DNA of 64,000 bases from Flavipsychrobacter sp. (GTDB taxonomy: Bacteria; Bacteroidota; Bacteroidia; Chitinophagales; Chitinophagaceae), in NCBI GenBank assembly GCA_017849575.1, contig JAFIGV010000005.1:1-64000 (forward strand), read 5' to 3'. Under the pieces are notes generated by a model. That model was not told the DNA's origin and searched no databases. It was given only the letters and a program-made list of their open reading frames with translations. Each line of letters opens with the position of its first letter. The stretch's first letter is position 1. This document shows, one piece after another, positions 7,309-15,830 of this stretch. Made by a program: the position numbers and the translations under genes.

Positions 7309-8745
7309 ATGACGGTTTTGCTCATAACGATCATTGCACTGGCACTGATTTTCGACTACATCAACGGATTTCATGATGCCGCCAATTCCATTGCAACGAT
7401 CGTCTCCACAAAAGTACTGACGCCCTTCCAGGCGGTATTGTGGGCAGCAGTTTTCAACTTTGCAGCCTTTTTCATTTTCAAAGACCATGGCGTGGCCAAC
7501 ACCATAGCCAAAACGGTGAAAGAAGATTTTATCACCCTGCCGGTGATCATCTCGGGGCTGATTGCAGCCATTGGCTGGAACCTCCTTACCTGGTGGTTTG
7601 GAATACCTTCCTCTTCATCGCACACCCTTATTGGTGGCTTTGCCGGAGCTGCCATAGCCCATGCGGGCATTAATAGTGTGAACCCCGAGCCGGTGATTAA
7701 AACAGTAAGCTTTATTGTGCTCGCCCCCCTCGTTGGGATGATCATGGCTTTTATCATCTCATTGTGGTTTATCAACTCCTTTAAAAAAGGAATACTGCCC
7801 AAGCTATTTTCGCTACTGGTTATTGGTGCCACCATTTATTTTGTAACCGGCACATTAACCACAAGCCAGACGCAGCTCCTGGGCATGAAAACCGATGGCA
7901 GACATTCTGAAATCGGCCTTTTCATTGCTGAGGTTCCCAACAAGTCGTCTGCACAGATGATCGGCTTTAAAAAAGAAGACACACTGCTGGCAGTAGAAGG
8001 TATTCCCATCAAAAACGAAAAACAACTCGACAAGATATTGATGAGCTACCACCAGGGCGACAGCATCCACCTTACTGTGGAACGCAAGGGGGTTATTAAA
8101 ACAGTGGGCAGGGTGTATGAAACCAAGATCGAGGCGCATTTTTGGCAGGTAGTATTCTTTGGTCATAATTTCAAATGGATACTGCTCGGGCTGATCCTGA
8201 TCATCATGGCAAGTTTCACCCTTTTCCTGAGCAGCCTGAATGTGGCGCGGTCCACCCTTTGGTTTAAAAGGTTGCAGTTGATCTCTTCTGCAGCCTTCAG
8301 CATAGGGCACGGCGGCAATGATGCGCAAAAGGTTATGGGTATCATCACCGCAGCCTTAATAGCCGGCGGACGGATAGATACATTTGAACAAATGCCTGTC
8401 TGGGTGCCACTGGCCTGTTATACCTCCATGGGTCTCGGAACGATGAGCGGAGGCTGGAAAATCATTAAGACCATGGGTACGCGCATTACCAAGGTTACCC
8501 CTTTTGAGGGCGTAGCTGCAGAAACTGCAGGTGCCATTACCCTTTTTGTTACCGAGCAGCTCAAAATTCCGGTGAGTACAACGCACACCATCACAGGGTC
8601 TATCATCGGTGTTGGCGCCACCAAGCGATTGTCTGCTGTACGCTGGGGTGTCACTATCAATCTGCTTTGGGCATGGATACTGACCATACCTGTAAGCGGG
8701 CTGATGGCCGCCATCATCTATTTTATCTGGAATCTGTTTTCCTAA
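7309..8745 (+). CDS. pit: Inorganic phosphate transporter, PiT family, with inserted PDZ-like domain
   Basis: A low-affinity, cation-coupled phosphate transporter of the inner membrane (478 residues). The two inverted halves carry the family motifs GFHDAANSIAT (near residue 20) and GHGGNDAQKVMG (near residue 330), with SSSSHTLIGG and STTHTITGS as the paired loops. Between the halves, at about residues 198-272, is a soluble segment (GLFIAEVPNKSSAQMIGFKK, then DTLLAVEGIPIKNEKQLDKI and LTVERKG) that reads as a PDZ domain. By membrane topology it should face one side between helices. It is one intact frame, so this is not a frameshift artefact. A strong terminator follows at 8793. Confidence 0.93.
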   Translation: MTVLLITIIALALIFDYINGFHDAANSIATIVSTKVLTPFQAVLWAAVFNFAAFFIFKDHGVANTIAKTVKEDFITLPVIISGLIAAIGWNLLTWWFGIPSSSSHTLIGGFAGAAIAHAGINSVNPEPVIKTVSFIVLAPLVGMIMAFIISLWFINSFKKGILPKLFSLLVIGATIYFVTGTLTTSQTQLLGMKTDGRHSEIGLFIAEVPNKSSAQMIGFKKEDTLLAVEGIPIKNEKQLDKILMSYHQGDSIHLTVERKGVIKTVGRVYETKIEAHFWQVVFFGHNFKWILLGLILIIMASFTLFLSSLNVARSTLWFKRLQLISSAAFSIGHGGNDAQKVMGIITAALIAGGRIDTFEQMPVWVPLACYTSMGLGTMSGGWKIIKTMGTRITKVTPFEGVAAETAGAITLFVTEQLKIPVSTTHTITGSIIGVGATKRLSAVRWGVTINLLWAWILTIPVSGLMAAIIYFIWNLFS

Positions 8746-8792
8746 GGGCCAGGGCGGTAGCGCCCCTAAAGAACCGACCGGAACATTCTTAA

Positions 8793-8830
8793 AAAAACAT
8801 CCTGGCTCCACGGCCCGGATGTTTTTATTT
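8793..8830 (+). terminator. Rho-independent terminator after PiT gene
   Basis: The perfect 10-bp stem aaaaacatcc (8793-8802) and ggatgttttt (8817-8826) encloses a 14-base loop and runs into a T-rich tail. It ends the DUF47-PiT transcript before the sigma-factor gene. Confidence 0.85.
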
Positions 8831-8895
8831 TACGAGGCGGACAAGAAGCTTATGAAAAAAATGCTTTTCCGCATCTTTACAACAGAGAAACCACC

Positions 8896-9459
8896 TTGCC
8901 GCAAAAACAAAAACATAGCGACCTGAGCGATGAGGAACTGCTGGGTAAATACCGCAGTACCGGCGACAATGAGTGGCTGGGCATATTGCTGCAACGCTAT
9001 ACTTTGCTCCTGCTCGGTGTGGGGCTCAAATACTTAAAAGACCGGAGTGCGGCCGAAGATGCTGTGCAGCATATCTTCGAAAAAACACTGAAGCAACTAC
9101 CGCCGGGTACCATTCACAACTTTAAAGGCTGGTTGTATGTGCTGCTTAAAAACCATTGTTTGCAAATACTCAGGAGCAAAAAAATACATTTCAGCGACGA
9201 GCAACTACACACCCTTGCCGAGGATGACGGACGACTGGATGAAATAAGACAAAAAGAAGCGACCCTTGCGGAAATGGAGCGATCGCTCGATGAACTGAAT
9301 GCAGAGCAACGCTGCGCGATAGAGCTTTTTTACCTGAAGAAAATGAGTTACCAGCAAATAATGGAACAGACCGGCTATAGCTTTATGCAAGTGAAAAGCC
9401 ATATCCAGAATGGAAAACGTAACTTGAAACTGATACTCAATAAAAAACTTGGCCGATAG
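8896..9459 (+). CDS. ECF-type RNA polymerase sigma factor
   Basis: This 187-residue sigma-70 family protein has region 2 around residues 25-95 (LLQRYTLLLLGVGLKYLKDR, then AAEDAVQHIFEKTLK and FKGWLYVLLKNHCL) and region 4 around residues 125-185 (LNAEQRCAIELFYLKKMSYQ, QIMEQTGYSFMQVKSHIQNG). I see no in-frame ATG upstream, so the start is taken as TTG at 8896; the downstream in-frame ATGs are inside the conserved domain. The next gene starts 5 bp after its stop and encodes a single-pass protein that is probably its membrane anchor or anti-sigma partner. Confidence 0.9.
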   Translation: MPQKQKHSDLSDEELLGKYRSTGDNEWLGILLQRYTLLLLGVGLKYLKDRSAAEDAVQHIFEKTLKQLPPGTIHNFKGWLYVLLKNHCLQILRSKKIHFSDEQLHTLAEDDGRLDEIRQKEATLAEMERSLDELNAEQRCAIELFYLKKMSYQQIMEQTGYSFMQVKSHIQNGKRNLKLILNKKLGR

Positions 9460-9464
9460 CCGCC

Positions 9465-9824
9465 ATGAGCAGAGAACAGGACATACCATTGTTTAATAAC
9501 GACCCGCCGGGCAAGCTTACGGAAGAGCGACTGCGCGCCTACATAGACGGGAGCCTGAGCCCGGCCGAACAACACGAAGTGGAACAATGGCTATCGGAGG
9601 AAGGTATGGAAAGTGATGCGCTGGAAGGCCTGCAACCGGCCGCGGCGGAAGAAAACATTCGGTCGGCAGAGCGGGTGAACCGACGACTTGCCCGGCAACT
9701 ACGTAAGGATAAGCTTCGCAAAAAACACCCGTACACTACCTACTGGACCGTCATCGCATTGCTGGTCATCCTGCTCGTATGCATCCTGGGCTATTGGGTG
9801 CTGCGACTTTCGTTAGGAAGCTAA
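9465..9824 (+). CDS. Small single-pass membrane protein, probable anti-sigma-type partner
   Basis: The 119-residue protein has a cytoplasmic segment with a pattern often seen in Bacteroidota sigma-factor partners: LTEERLRAYIDGSLSPAEQHEVEQWL, then SDALEGL near residue 52. A basic linker (RRLARQLRKDKLRKKH) and one C-terminal membrane helix (VIALLVILLVCILGYWVL) follow. Longer relatives continue into periplasmic sensor or TonB-like regions; this one stops just after the helix. It is 5 bp downstream of the ECF sigma gene and overlaps the convergent SET gene by 4 bases. An anti-sigma role is inferred. Confidence 0.7.
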   Translation: MSREQDIPLFNNDPPGKLTEERLRAYIDGSLSPAEQHEVEQWLSEEGMESDALEGLQPAAAEENIRSAERVNRRLARQLRKDKLRKKHPYTTYWTVIALLVILLVCILGYWVLRLSLGS

Positions 9825-10426
9825 GCGGCAAGACGGCTGCCGTCATCGAAATAGCAGCCCAGTGTGGAATCCATTATTTCCTGTCCGGCGGCAACGGCCC
9901 TTACCTTTTCCTGAAAAGCAGGAGCGATCCATTGTGCCAATGTCTGCGGAACGATATTGAAGCGGGCAAAAGCACTCACCAGTTGTGCATCCCACATTTT
10001 GTAATAGCGGGGCAGGTCGTCGGGCAATACCGCACTACGGCTGCCATCCTGATCTGTGGTGAAATATACAGGTTCCTGAACATTGAAGAATCCATAGTCA
10101 TTAGTGATCTCTTCGCCCGGAAATATATCGCGGACAGCCAGTTCAAAACCATAGGGCGTAAGCAAACTGTTGGCATGAAAGCTATGGCTCACAAACCTGG
10201 CATGATCCCAGCACAATACCAGTTCTCCATGTTGATTGCGATAAGCATAGCGATCAAGAAAATTTCGTGTTAACGGTTGCATTTCGTGTACCGCTTCGGG
10301 GGTAAAGATCCGGTCGAGCGGATCCAGTATCCAGGTAATTGTTCCTTTGGGTATAAATCCGGCAGCCACCACACCGGGCTCCCGATCTGCGCTTTTCCAT
10401 TGTAATATGGTTTCCGGATGCATCAT
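9821..10426 (-). CDS. SET-domain protein (putative lysine methyltransferase)
   Basis: The 201-residue cytoplasmic protein contains SET-domain landmarks: GVVAAGFIPKGTITW near the N-terminus, RFVSHSFHANSLL near residue 79 (the family RFxNHSxxPN motif with Asn replaced by Ser and Pro by Ala), and AVRDIFPGEEITNDYG near residue 98, which supplies the catalytic-type Tyr. SET proteins move methyl groups from S-adenosylmethionine to protein lysines. The bacterial target cannot be read from the sequence. It converges on the sigma-factor operon and lies downstream of lipB and a membrane-protein gene on the same strand, though a gap of about 150 bp separates them. Confidence 0.78.
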   Translation of the reverse strand: MMHPETILQWKSADREPGVVAAGFIPKGTITWILDPLDRIFTPEAVHEMQPLTRNFLDRYAYRNQHGELVLCWDHARFVSHSFHANSLLTPYGFELAVRDIFPGEEITNDYGFFNVQEPVYFTTDQDGSRSAVLPDDLPRYYKMWDAQLVSAFARFNIVPQTLAQWIAPAFQEKVRAVAAGQEIMDSTLGCYFDDGSRLAA

Positions 10427-10579
10427 CGGCCTTCGATTTTCTTATAAAAGTGCAATCAATTTTCGAGCCATAACGCCGGCAAATTGTCGCCCTAACTTCA
10501 GAAAACGGTCTGCGAAAAGCGAATGTTGCGGCGCTCAAAAAAACTGACCGAAGCGTGACGATCTCTGTAAAGCGTAGTA

Positions 10580-11206
10580 TTAATGCTCCTTGGTCCAGTC
10601 CACTTCTTTCATAATCGCCTTCCATTCTTCGCCCAGTTGCAGCGAGGTGCCAGAGTATAGGCGGATCATACACACGAGTTCCTCAGCATGCCAGGAATAG
10701 ATGCCTCTGGCAAACCGGACCTGTGCATGATTATAATTGAAGAAAAGATTGCCATCGTGGTGGAGGTCCTGCACCAGCCGCTCCTGCGTATCGAAGCCGA
10801 AGTAGTCGAAACACTTGCCCTTGAGCGGATGATCGGTTTTCGATTCTTTACCACTGTAATGTAGAGCGCCCATACGTTCCCAGTCGTAGCTCACAATGCG
10901 CTGCCGGAAAGGCGTTTGGCTAACCAGTGTAAAATGTGTGTTGCTCACCATGATTTTCTCCCGAAAAAACATGCGGGAAAAGAAACGATAAGAGGCCAAC
11001 AGGTAAATAATACCGATGCCTACGCTGGCCGCCACATGCAGCCAGTTGGCGTGCACTGCCATAGACTGCAGCAAAAAAATGGTGGCAATGCCTACGGTGA
11101 TCACAAACTCTATCCAGTAAATAATCCGGATTCTCGGCTCTATCCTGTTGCCGAGATTGATGAGCAAATGGTTGTCGCCCCAATAATATTTAATCTTCGC
11201 CTTCAT
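10580..11206 (-). CDS. Two-helix membrane protein of unknown function
   Basis: I do not recognise a named family. The 208-residue protein has two membrane helices around residues 28-70 (IIYWIEFVITVGIATIFLLQ and LHVAASVGIGIIYLLASYRF) and a soluble C-terminal part with a beta-rich, PH-domain-like look (KIMVSNTHFTLVSQTPFRQR, then FFNYNHAQVRFARGIYSWHA). Its start codon lies inside the 3' end of lipB (17-base overlap), so it is probably coupled to lipB translation. Nothing ties it to lipoate metabolism beyond this. Confidence 0.75.
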   Translation of the reverse strand: MKAKIKYYWGDNHLLINLGNRIEPRIRIIYWIEFVITVGIATIFLLQSMAVHANWLHVAASVGIGIIYLLASYRFFSRMFFREKIMVSNTHFTLVSQTPFRQRIVSYDWERMGALHYSGKESKTDHPLKGKCFDYFGFDTQERLVQDLHHDGNLFFNYNHAQVRFARGIYSWHAEELVCMIRLYSGTSLQLGEEWKAIMKEVDWTKEH

Positions 11207-11951
11207 TCACCAGGGAAAAAACAGAATCATATTTCGTTACGAGATGCGCTTCGAATACGTCTGCAAATTCTTTTTTGAGCAGTGCTTTCACTTCCTCTTC
11301 ATCCACGGGGTGCCCGAGCTCCTGAGCGAGCGAGGTCACAGACTTGTCCACAATGCCGCAGGGAACAATATGATTGAAGTACTGCATATCGGTATTTACG
11401 TTCAGCGCGAAGCCATGTATCGTCACCCAACGACTGCACCGCACGCCCATGGCACATATCTTCCGCGCTTTCAGCCGATCCTGCGGATCGAGCCATACGC
11501 CTGTAGCCCCCGGCAGACGATCGCCTGTGATGCCAAAATGGGCAATGGTTCTGATGATCACTTCCTCAAGACTGCGCATATACCTGCCGAGGTCTGTAAA
11601 AAAATGTTCCAGGTCCAGTATGGGGTATCCTACGATTTGACCAGGGCCATGATAAGTGATATCTCCGCCGCGATTGGTCCGGTAAAAAGACACGTTCAGC
11701 TCTTTGAGCCGCGCGTCGTTCAGCAGCAGATGCTCCATGTGTCCGCTTTTCCCCAAAGTGTAAACATGCGGATGAGCGCAGAACAACAAATGATGTTTTG
11801 TAGCGGGCAGCGGGAGCGAACCGTCGCCGCTGTTGCGATGGTGGTAGCACGACGCTTTGATGTCAAGATTCTGTTTCATGAGCTGCTCCTGCAATTGCCA
11901 GGCTTCACCATATTCAACAAGACCCAGATCGTGATAAAAAACTGTGTTCAT
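11190..11951 (-). CDS. lipB: Octanoyl-[acyl-carrier-protein]:protein octanoyltransferase
   Basis: Transfers octanoyl groups from acyl-carrier protein to lipoyl domains, the first step of lipoate biosynthesis. The 253-residue protein has the family blocks: HVYTLGKSG near residue 68, RGGDITYHGPGQIVGYPI near residue 98, the catalytic-lysine region KARKICAMGVRCSRWVTIHG near residue 166, and the catalytic-cysteine region FNHIVPCGI near residue 198. The start at MNTVF (ATG at 11949-11951) fits the family; an upstream in-frame Met adds 25 unrelated residues. Divergent from the processing-protease gene. Confidence 0.95.
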   Translation of the reverse strand: MNTVFYHDLGLVEYGEAWQLQEQLMKQNLDIKASCYHHRNSGDGSLPLPATKHHLLFCAHPHVYTLGKSGHMEHLLLNDARLKELNVSFYRTNRGGDITYHGPGQIVGYPILDLEHFFTDLGRYMRSLEEVIIRTIAHFGITGDRLPGATGVWLDPQDRLKARKICAMGVRCSRWVTIHGFALNVNTDMQYFNHIVPCGIVDKSVTSLAQELGHPVDEEEVKALLKKEFADVFEAHLVTKYDSVFSLVNEGED

Positions 11952-12046
11952 AGCCAGTTGCAAGTTACGCCGAAACCCTTGTAAAATCACCCTTTCACTG
12001 CCCTTACGGCACGATTTGATTAGCACATTATTAACAGCAAATCCTA

Positions 12047-12054
12047 TACATTTG
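12047..12054 (+). promoter_or_regulatory. Putative -7 promoter element of protease gene
   Basis: TACATTTG fits TAnnTTTG and lies 30 bp before the ATG at 12084, in the divergent lipB/protease gap. A TTTG at 12015-12018 is 28 bases upstream, farther than the usual 19-21, so the -33 assignment is weak. Confidence 0.4.
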
Positions 12055-12083
12055 TTACAGACTCATTTTTCAACGATCAGATT

Positions 12084-14282
12084 ATGTTGCGTTTCATGAA
12101 GAACAAGATTCTTATACCAATTCTCATCCTTGGCGCCCTTGCTACTTTCTTTTCTTTCAGGTATGGATCGGACGACAGGAGTGATGCGGATAAGAGAAAA
12201 CAGATTGTGCTCGAGACCGTGATGAAGGCCATCAGAGAAGGACATTTTTCACCGCGCGCTGTGGACGATAGCTTTTCGCAGCGAGTGTTTCATAAAATTC
12301 TCGACAATCTTGACTACGACAAGAAATTTTTTACTGCCGGCGATATTGCGGCTCTCGGAAAATATGAATACAAAATAGACGACGAGATTAATGAAGGCTC
12401 TATTGAATTCTTTAACGAACTGAGTGCAACATTTACTAAGCGCATCAATGAAGCCGAAAAATATTATACAGAAATATTGAAAAACCCATTTGAGTTTGCC
12501 TCTCAGGATTCCATACAGCTCAATGGCGAAAAAATAGGGTATGCTCCGGACGAAACTGCGCTGCAAAAGCGCTGGCATCAATACCTGAAATACCGGGTGC
12601 TCAGCAAGTATGTTGACCTTAAAAAAGACCGCGATAAGGCCCGCGATAATAAAGATGGCGATAAAAAACTGGCGGCACGCACCGATGCGCAACTTGAAAA
12701 AGAAGCCCGCGAAAGCGTATTGAAAAATCAGGATAGCTTCTTTAAGCGCCTGAAAAAAATAAGCGACGACGAGCGCTTTGCCATCTACATCAACAGCATT
12801 ACCAATACAGAAGATCCGCATACCGACTACTTTCCGCCCAAAGACAAACAACGTTTTGACGATGCCATGAGCGGCAGCTTTTCCGGTATCGGCGCACAAC
12901 TGAAGGAAGATGAGGGCAAGATAAAAATTGTAGCCATCATTACAGGCGCGCCCGCCTGGAAACAGGGTGAGCTGAAAGCCGGCGACGAGATCATGAAGGT
13001 TGGTCAGGGCAAGGAGGAGCCTGTAGATGTGCAGGGCTATGATATTGATGATGTGGTATCGCTGATACGGGGTAAAAAAGGCACCGAAGTACGCCTGACC
13101 GTAAAAAAGATTGATGGTGCGGTAAAAGTGGTTCCGATCATTCGCGGAGATGTGTTGCTGGAAGAAACCTTTGCCAAATCCGCTATCATTGAAAGTCCGT
13201 CGGGACCCATTGGTTATATCTACTTACCGGAATTTTACGCCGACTTCAATCATATGAACGGCAGAAGAAGTGCTGTGGATGTGGCCATGGAGGTACAAAA
13301 GCTAAAAGCCTCAAAGGTGAGCGGCATTATCATTGACCTTCGCAATAATGGCGGTGGTTCGCTCAGCGATGTAGTGGACATGGCAGGCCTGTTTGTCCCA
13401 TCCGGTCCTATTGTGCAGGTAAAAACGAGCGGAACTGTAGCAGAACAGATGCGCGACCGCGACAACGGAAATGTGCTCTATGACGGGCCTTTGGCGATAA
13501 TGGTGAACGAAAACAGCGCCTCGGCCTCGGAGATACTTGCAGCCGCCATGCAGGACTACAAACGTGCGGTGATTGTAGGAGCGCCCACCTTTGGCAAGGG
13601 CACCGTGCAGCGTATCATTCCGCTGGACGAGCTGGCAAAACACAGCAATCCGCTGGGGCTGCTTTCCAACAACGGCAGCAGCGTGCTGGGAGAGAACGGA
13701 ATTGGCGCTATCAAAATGACCGTACAGAAATTCTATCGCATCAACGGCGGCTCAACACAACTGAAGGGCGTAACCCCGGACATCAAGTTGCCCGATGCTT
13801 ACTCTCAGATAGAGATGGGTGAACGCAGAGATAAAGCAGCCCTGAAGTGGGACGAAATTTCACCCGCAAATTATAAACCTTACGGCACCGGTTTTGACCT
13901 TGCGGCCCTGCAGAAAGCCAGCGCGGAAAGAGTGAATGCCAATTCGACCTTCGACGTGGTAAAAGAAAGTGCAGCACGCATCAAACAAAAAGAGCAGGAC
14001 GATTTTTATCCGCTTAATGAAACGGCCTACCGCGCAGAAATGGATGAGGCTAATGCTACCTCTAAAAAACTGGAGGAGCTCGACAAAAAAGCCGCAAAAC
14101 TTACGGTAACGAATGTAAAAGACGATATGGAGGCCATCAACCGCGATAGCACCACGATCACCAAAAACAAGGAGTGGATCAAAGGAGTGCAAAAAGACAT
14201 CTACATAGCGGAAACAGTAAACATTGTCAACGACCTCATAAAACAGCAGGCAAAGGTGAGTATGGAAACAGGCATGAGATAG
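12084..14282 (+). CDS. C-terminal processing (tail-specific) protease, S41 family
   Basis: The 732-residue periplasmic serine protease has an N-terminal signal/anchor (ILIPILILGALATFFSFRY). A helical region up to about residue 240 follows, then a PDZ domain (SGSFSGIGAQLKEDEGKIKI onward, about 255-345). The peptidase domain has GIIIDLRNNGGGSLSDVV near residue 414 and the catalytic Ser480 in NSASASE with Lys505 in FGKGTVQR, the same spacing as in E. coli Tsp. Its C-terminal region (about 600-732) is Tsp-like and helical. A second ATG at 12096 would also preserve the signal. Expected to trim or degrade envelope proteins by their C-termini. A terminator follows at 14313. Confidence 0.94.
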   Translation: MLRFMKNKILIPILILGALATFFSFRYGSDDRSDADKRKQIVLETVMKAIREGHFSPRAVDDSFSQRVFHKILDNLDYDKKFFTAGDIAALGKYEYKIDDEINEGSIEFFNELSATFTKRINEAEKYYTEILKNPFEFASQDSIQLNGEKIGYAPDETALQKRWHQYLKYRVLSKYVDLKKDRDKARDNKDGDKKLAARTDAQLEKEARESVLKNQDSFFKRLKKISDDERFAIYINSITNTEDPHTDYFPPKDKQRFDDAMSGSFSGIGAQLKEDEGKIKIVAIITGAPAWKQGELKAGDEIMKVGQGKEEPVDVQGYDIDDVVSLIRGKKGTEVRLTVKKIDGAVKVVPIIRGDVLLEETFAKSAIIESPSGPIGYIYLPEFYADFNHMNGRRSAVDVAMEVQKLKASKVSGIIIDLRNNGGGSLSDVVDMAGLFVPSGPIVQVKTSGTVAEQMRDRDNGNVLYDGPLAIMVNENSASASEILAAAMQDYKRAVIVGAPTFGKGTVQRIIPLDELAKHSNPLGLLSNNGSSVLGENGIGAIKMTVQKFYRINGGSTQLKGVTPDIKLPDAYSQIEMGERRDKAALKWDEISPANYKPYGTGFDLAALQKASAERVNANSTFDVVKESAARIKQKEQDDFYPLNETAYRAEMDEANATSKKLEELDKKAAKLTVTNVKDDMEAINRDSTTITKNKEWIKGVQKDIYIAETVNIVNDLIKQQAKVSMETGMR

Positions 14283-14312
14283 AACGTCTGCAGCAACGCC
14301 CATGGGCGACAG

Positions 14313-14347
14313 AACAGCTTCGCTTGCAACGGCGGGGCTGTTTTTTT
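14313..14347 (+). terminator. Rho-independent terminator after protease gene
   Basis: An 11-bp stem, aacagcttcgc (14313-14323) with gcggggctgtt (14332-14342), includes two G-U pairs and is followed by seven Ts. Confidence 0.7.
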
Positions 14348-14413
14348 GCCGTACGCTCCTCAAAGAGTGGTACACCCGAACGAGAAAAACCGATTCGGTA
14401 TTTTTAACCCGCC

Positions 14414-15073
14414 ATGATGCCACTGAAAGATCATTACCGCACATTGGGCGTAAGTACAAGCGCTACCCCGGAGGAAATCAAAAAGGCATACCGGCAGCTT
14501 GCACACCGGCACCATCCCGACAAAGCGAACAATAGTTCTTTGGCCCACGAGATGTTTTTAGACATACAGGAAGCCTACAACATTCTCTCCCACCCGAAAA
14601 AACGCAAACGATATGATGAAGAACGCTTTTTCTCCGGACTGAGTAGCCGCAGGGATCCGGAGCAAATCTCGGGGGCATGGCTGCTGCAACAAACTGCGAA
14701 ACTGCAGGCACACATGCAACAGGTAGATAGCTATCGCATGAACCATCTGGCATTGTACGAATATTTGTTACTGTTGTTGTCCAACAGTCATATCGCCCTC
14801 CTGAAAGCTGAGCAACATAATGAGACAAGCGTCAACATAATAAGCATGCTGCTGGACGCTACCCGCCTGCTCCGTTACGAATACTTTGCTGCCATCACGG
14901 ACAAACTCTATCTTATTGCCGGGCAAGACGCTACACTAAGACAAATGATACAAGACGAACAGGTACGCCGCAGGAAAAGAGCCCGCGAAAGCCGCTTTAC
15001 TCCCTGGATGGTTGTAGCACTTGCGCTGCTGCTCTGTCTGTTTATGTATCTCTACGCAAGAAAAGCGCTATGA
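14414..15073 (+). CDS. J-domain protein with C-terminal membrane helix
   Basis: Residues 5-72 are a J domain (DHYRTLGVSTSATPEEIKKA, the HPD signature in HRHHPDKAN, then AYNILSHPKKRKRYDE), which stimulates Hsp70 ATPase. The middle (about 90-190) is helical without the DnaJ Gly/Phe, zinc or substrate domains. One membrane helix lies at the extreme C-terminus (WMVVALALLLCLFMYLYARK). The protein would therefore be tail-anchored in the inner membrane with its J domain in the cytoplasm, recruiting DnaK to the membrane. The client is unknown. A second ATG immediately follows the first and could be the true start. Confidence 0.85.
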   Translation: MMPLKDHYRTLGVSTSATPEEIKKAYRQLAHRHHPDKANNSSLAHEMFLDIQEAYNILSHPKKRKRYDEERFFSGLSSRRDPEQISGAWLLQQTAKLQAHMQQVDSYRMNHLALYEYLLLLLSNSHIALLKAEQHNETSVNIISMLLDATRLLRYEYFAAITDKLYLIAGQDATLRQMIQDEQVRRRKRARESRFTPWMVVALALLLCLFMYLYARKAL

Positions 15074-15235
15074 AAAAAGCCTCCGCTTCAATAGCTTTAG
15101 CCTAAACCAGAAGTTTCGAAAAAAGACCTTTCGCCCCAACCTTTGAAAAATTTTAGCCGTTGCACTAACATTTTCGGTGGTACGTGCGTCATCAGGTAAG
15201 AACAAAGATTTAGCCTTTGGTAAACGTCTAATTAT

Positions 15236-15829
15236 TTGTCCGAAAAGGATAACATAGTGCAATCGCTTGCTACTGAAAGCAGCCCGGCCTCAGGTAAAAA
15301 CACCCCTTACGACCTGATAGAGCTTTGTATTGCTCAAAACCGCGCGGCCCAGAAAAAGCTGTATGACCATTATGCCCCTTTACTGTACGGAATTATTAAA
15401 CGTTACACCTATAATAACGGGCAAGCCGATGAGATATTGAATGATTCGTTCTTCAAGATTCTCACCAGCCTGCAGAGCTATTCCTTCAAAGGTTCTTTTG
15501 AAGGATGGATGCGGCGTATTGTGATTAACACCATTACCGACAACTTCCGCAAATACATTAAAAAGGAACCTGCCTATAAGGTAGAGATTGAGACCACGGA
15601 TGTGCATGTGGAAGGAGAGGTTATGGGCAGACTTGGCTACAAAGAGCTGCTGGCGTTGGTACACAGTCTGCCCGACACACAGCGAACGGTGTTTAATCTG
15701 TTTGTGTTCGAACAGTTTTCGCACAAGGAAATTGGAGAACACCTGGGTATAAATGAAAACAACAGCCGCTGGCATCTCAATGACGCAAGACGGCGACTAA
15801 AAGAAAAAATAAGTTCGATGCAGGACTAA
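15236..15829 (+). CDS. ECF-type RNA polymerase sigma factor
   Basis: This 197-residue sigma-70 family protein has region 2 from about residue 25 (YDLIELCIAQNRAAQKKLYD, then ADEILNDSFFKILTSL and FEGWMRRIVINTITDNFRK) and region 4 from about residue 135 (LVHSLPDTQRTVFNLFVFEQ, SHKEIGEHLGINENNSRWHL). The assigned start is TTG at 15236, with no ATG upstream in frame. The next gene begins one base after its stop (TAAAATG), so the pair is coupled. That gene encodes an unusual membrane/barrel protein likely to be its regulatory partner. Confidence 0.92.
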   Translation: MSEKDNIVQSLATESSPASGKNTPYDLIELCIAQNRAAQKKLYDHYAPLLYGIIKRYTYNNGQADEILNDSFFKILTSLQSYSFKGSFEGWMRRIVINTITDNFRKYIKKEPAYKVEIETTDVHVEGEVMGRLGYKELLALVHSLPDTQRTVFNLFVFEQFSHKEIGEHLGINENNSRWHLNDARRRLKEKISSMQD

Positions 15830-15830
15830 A

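Noticed and set aside
7849-8130. A frameshift, gene fusion artefact or degraded segment in the middle of the PiT gene
   Set aside because: The frame is continuous, both transporter halves are complete, and the inserted part has an ordered PDZ-like pattern.
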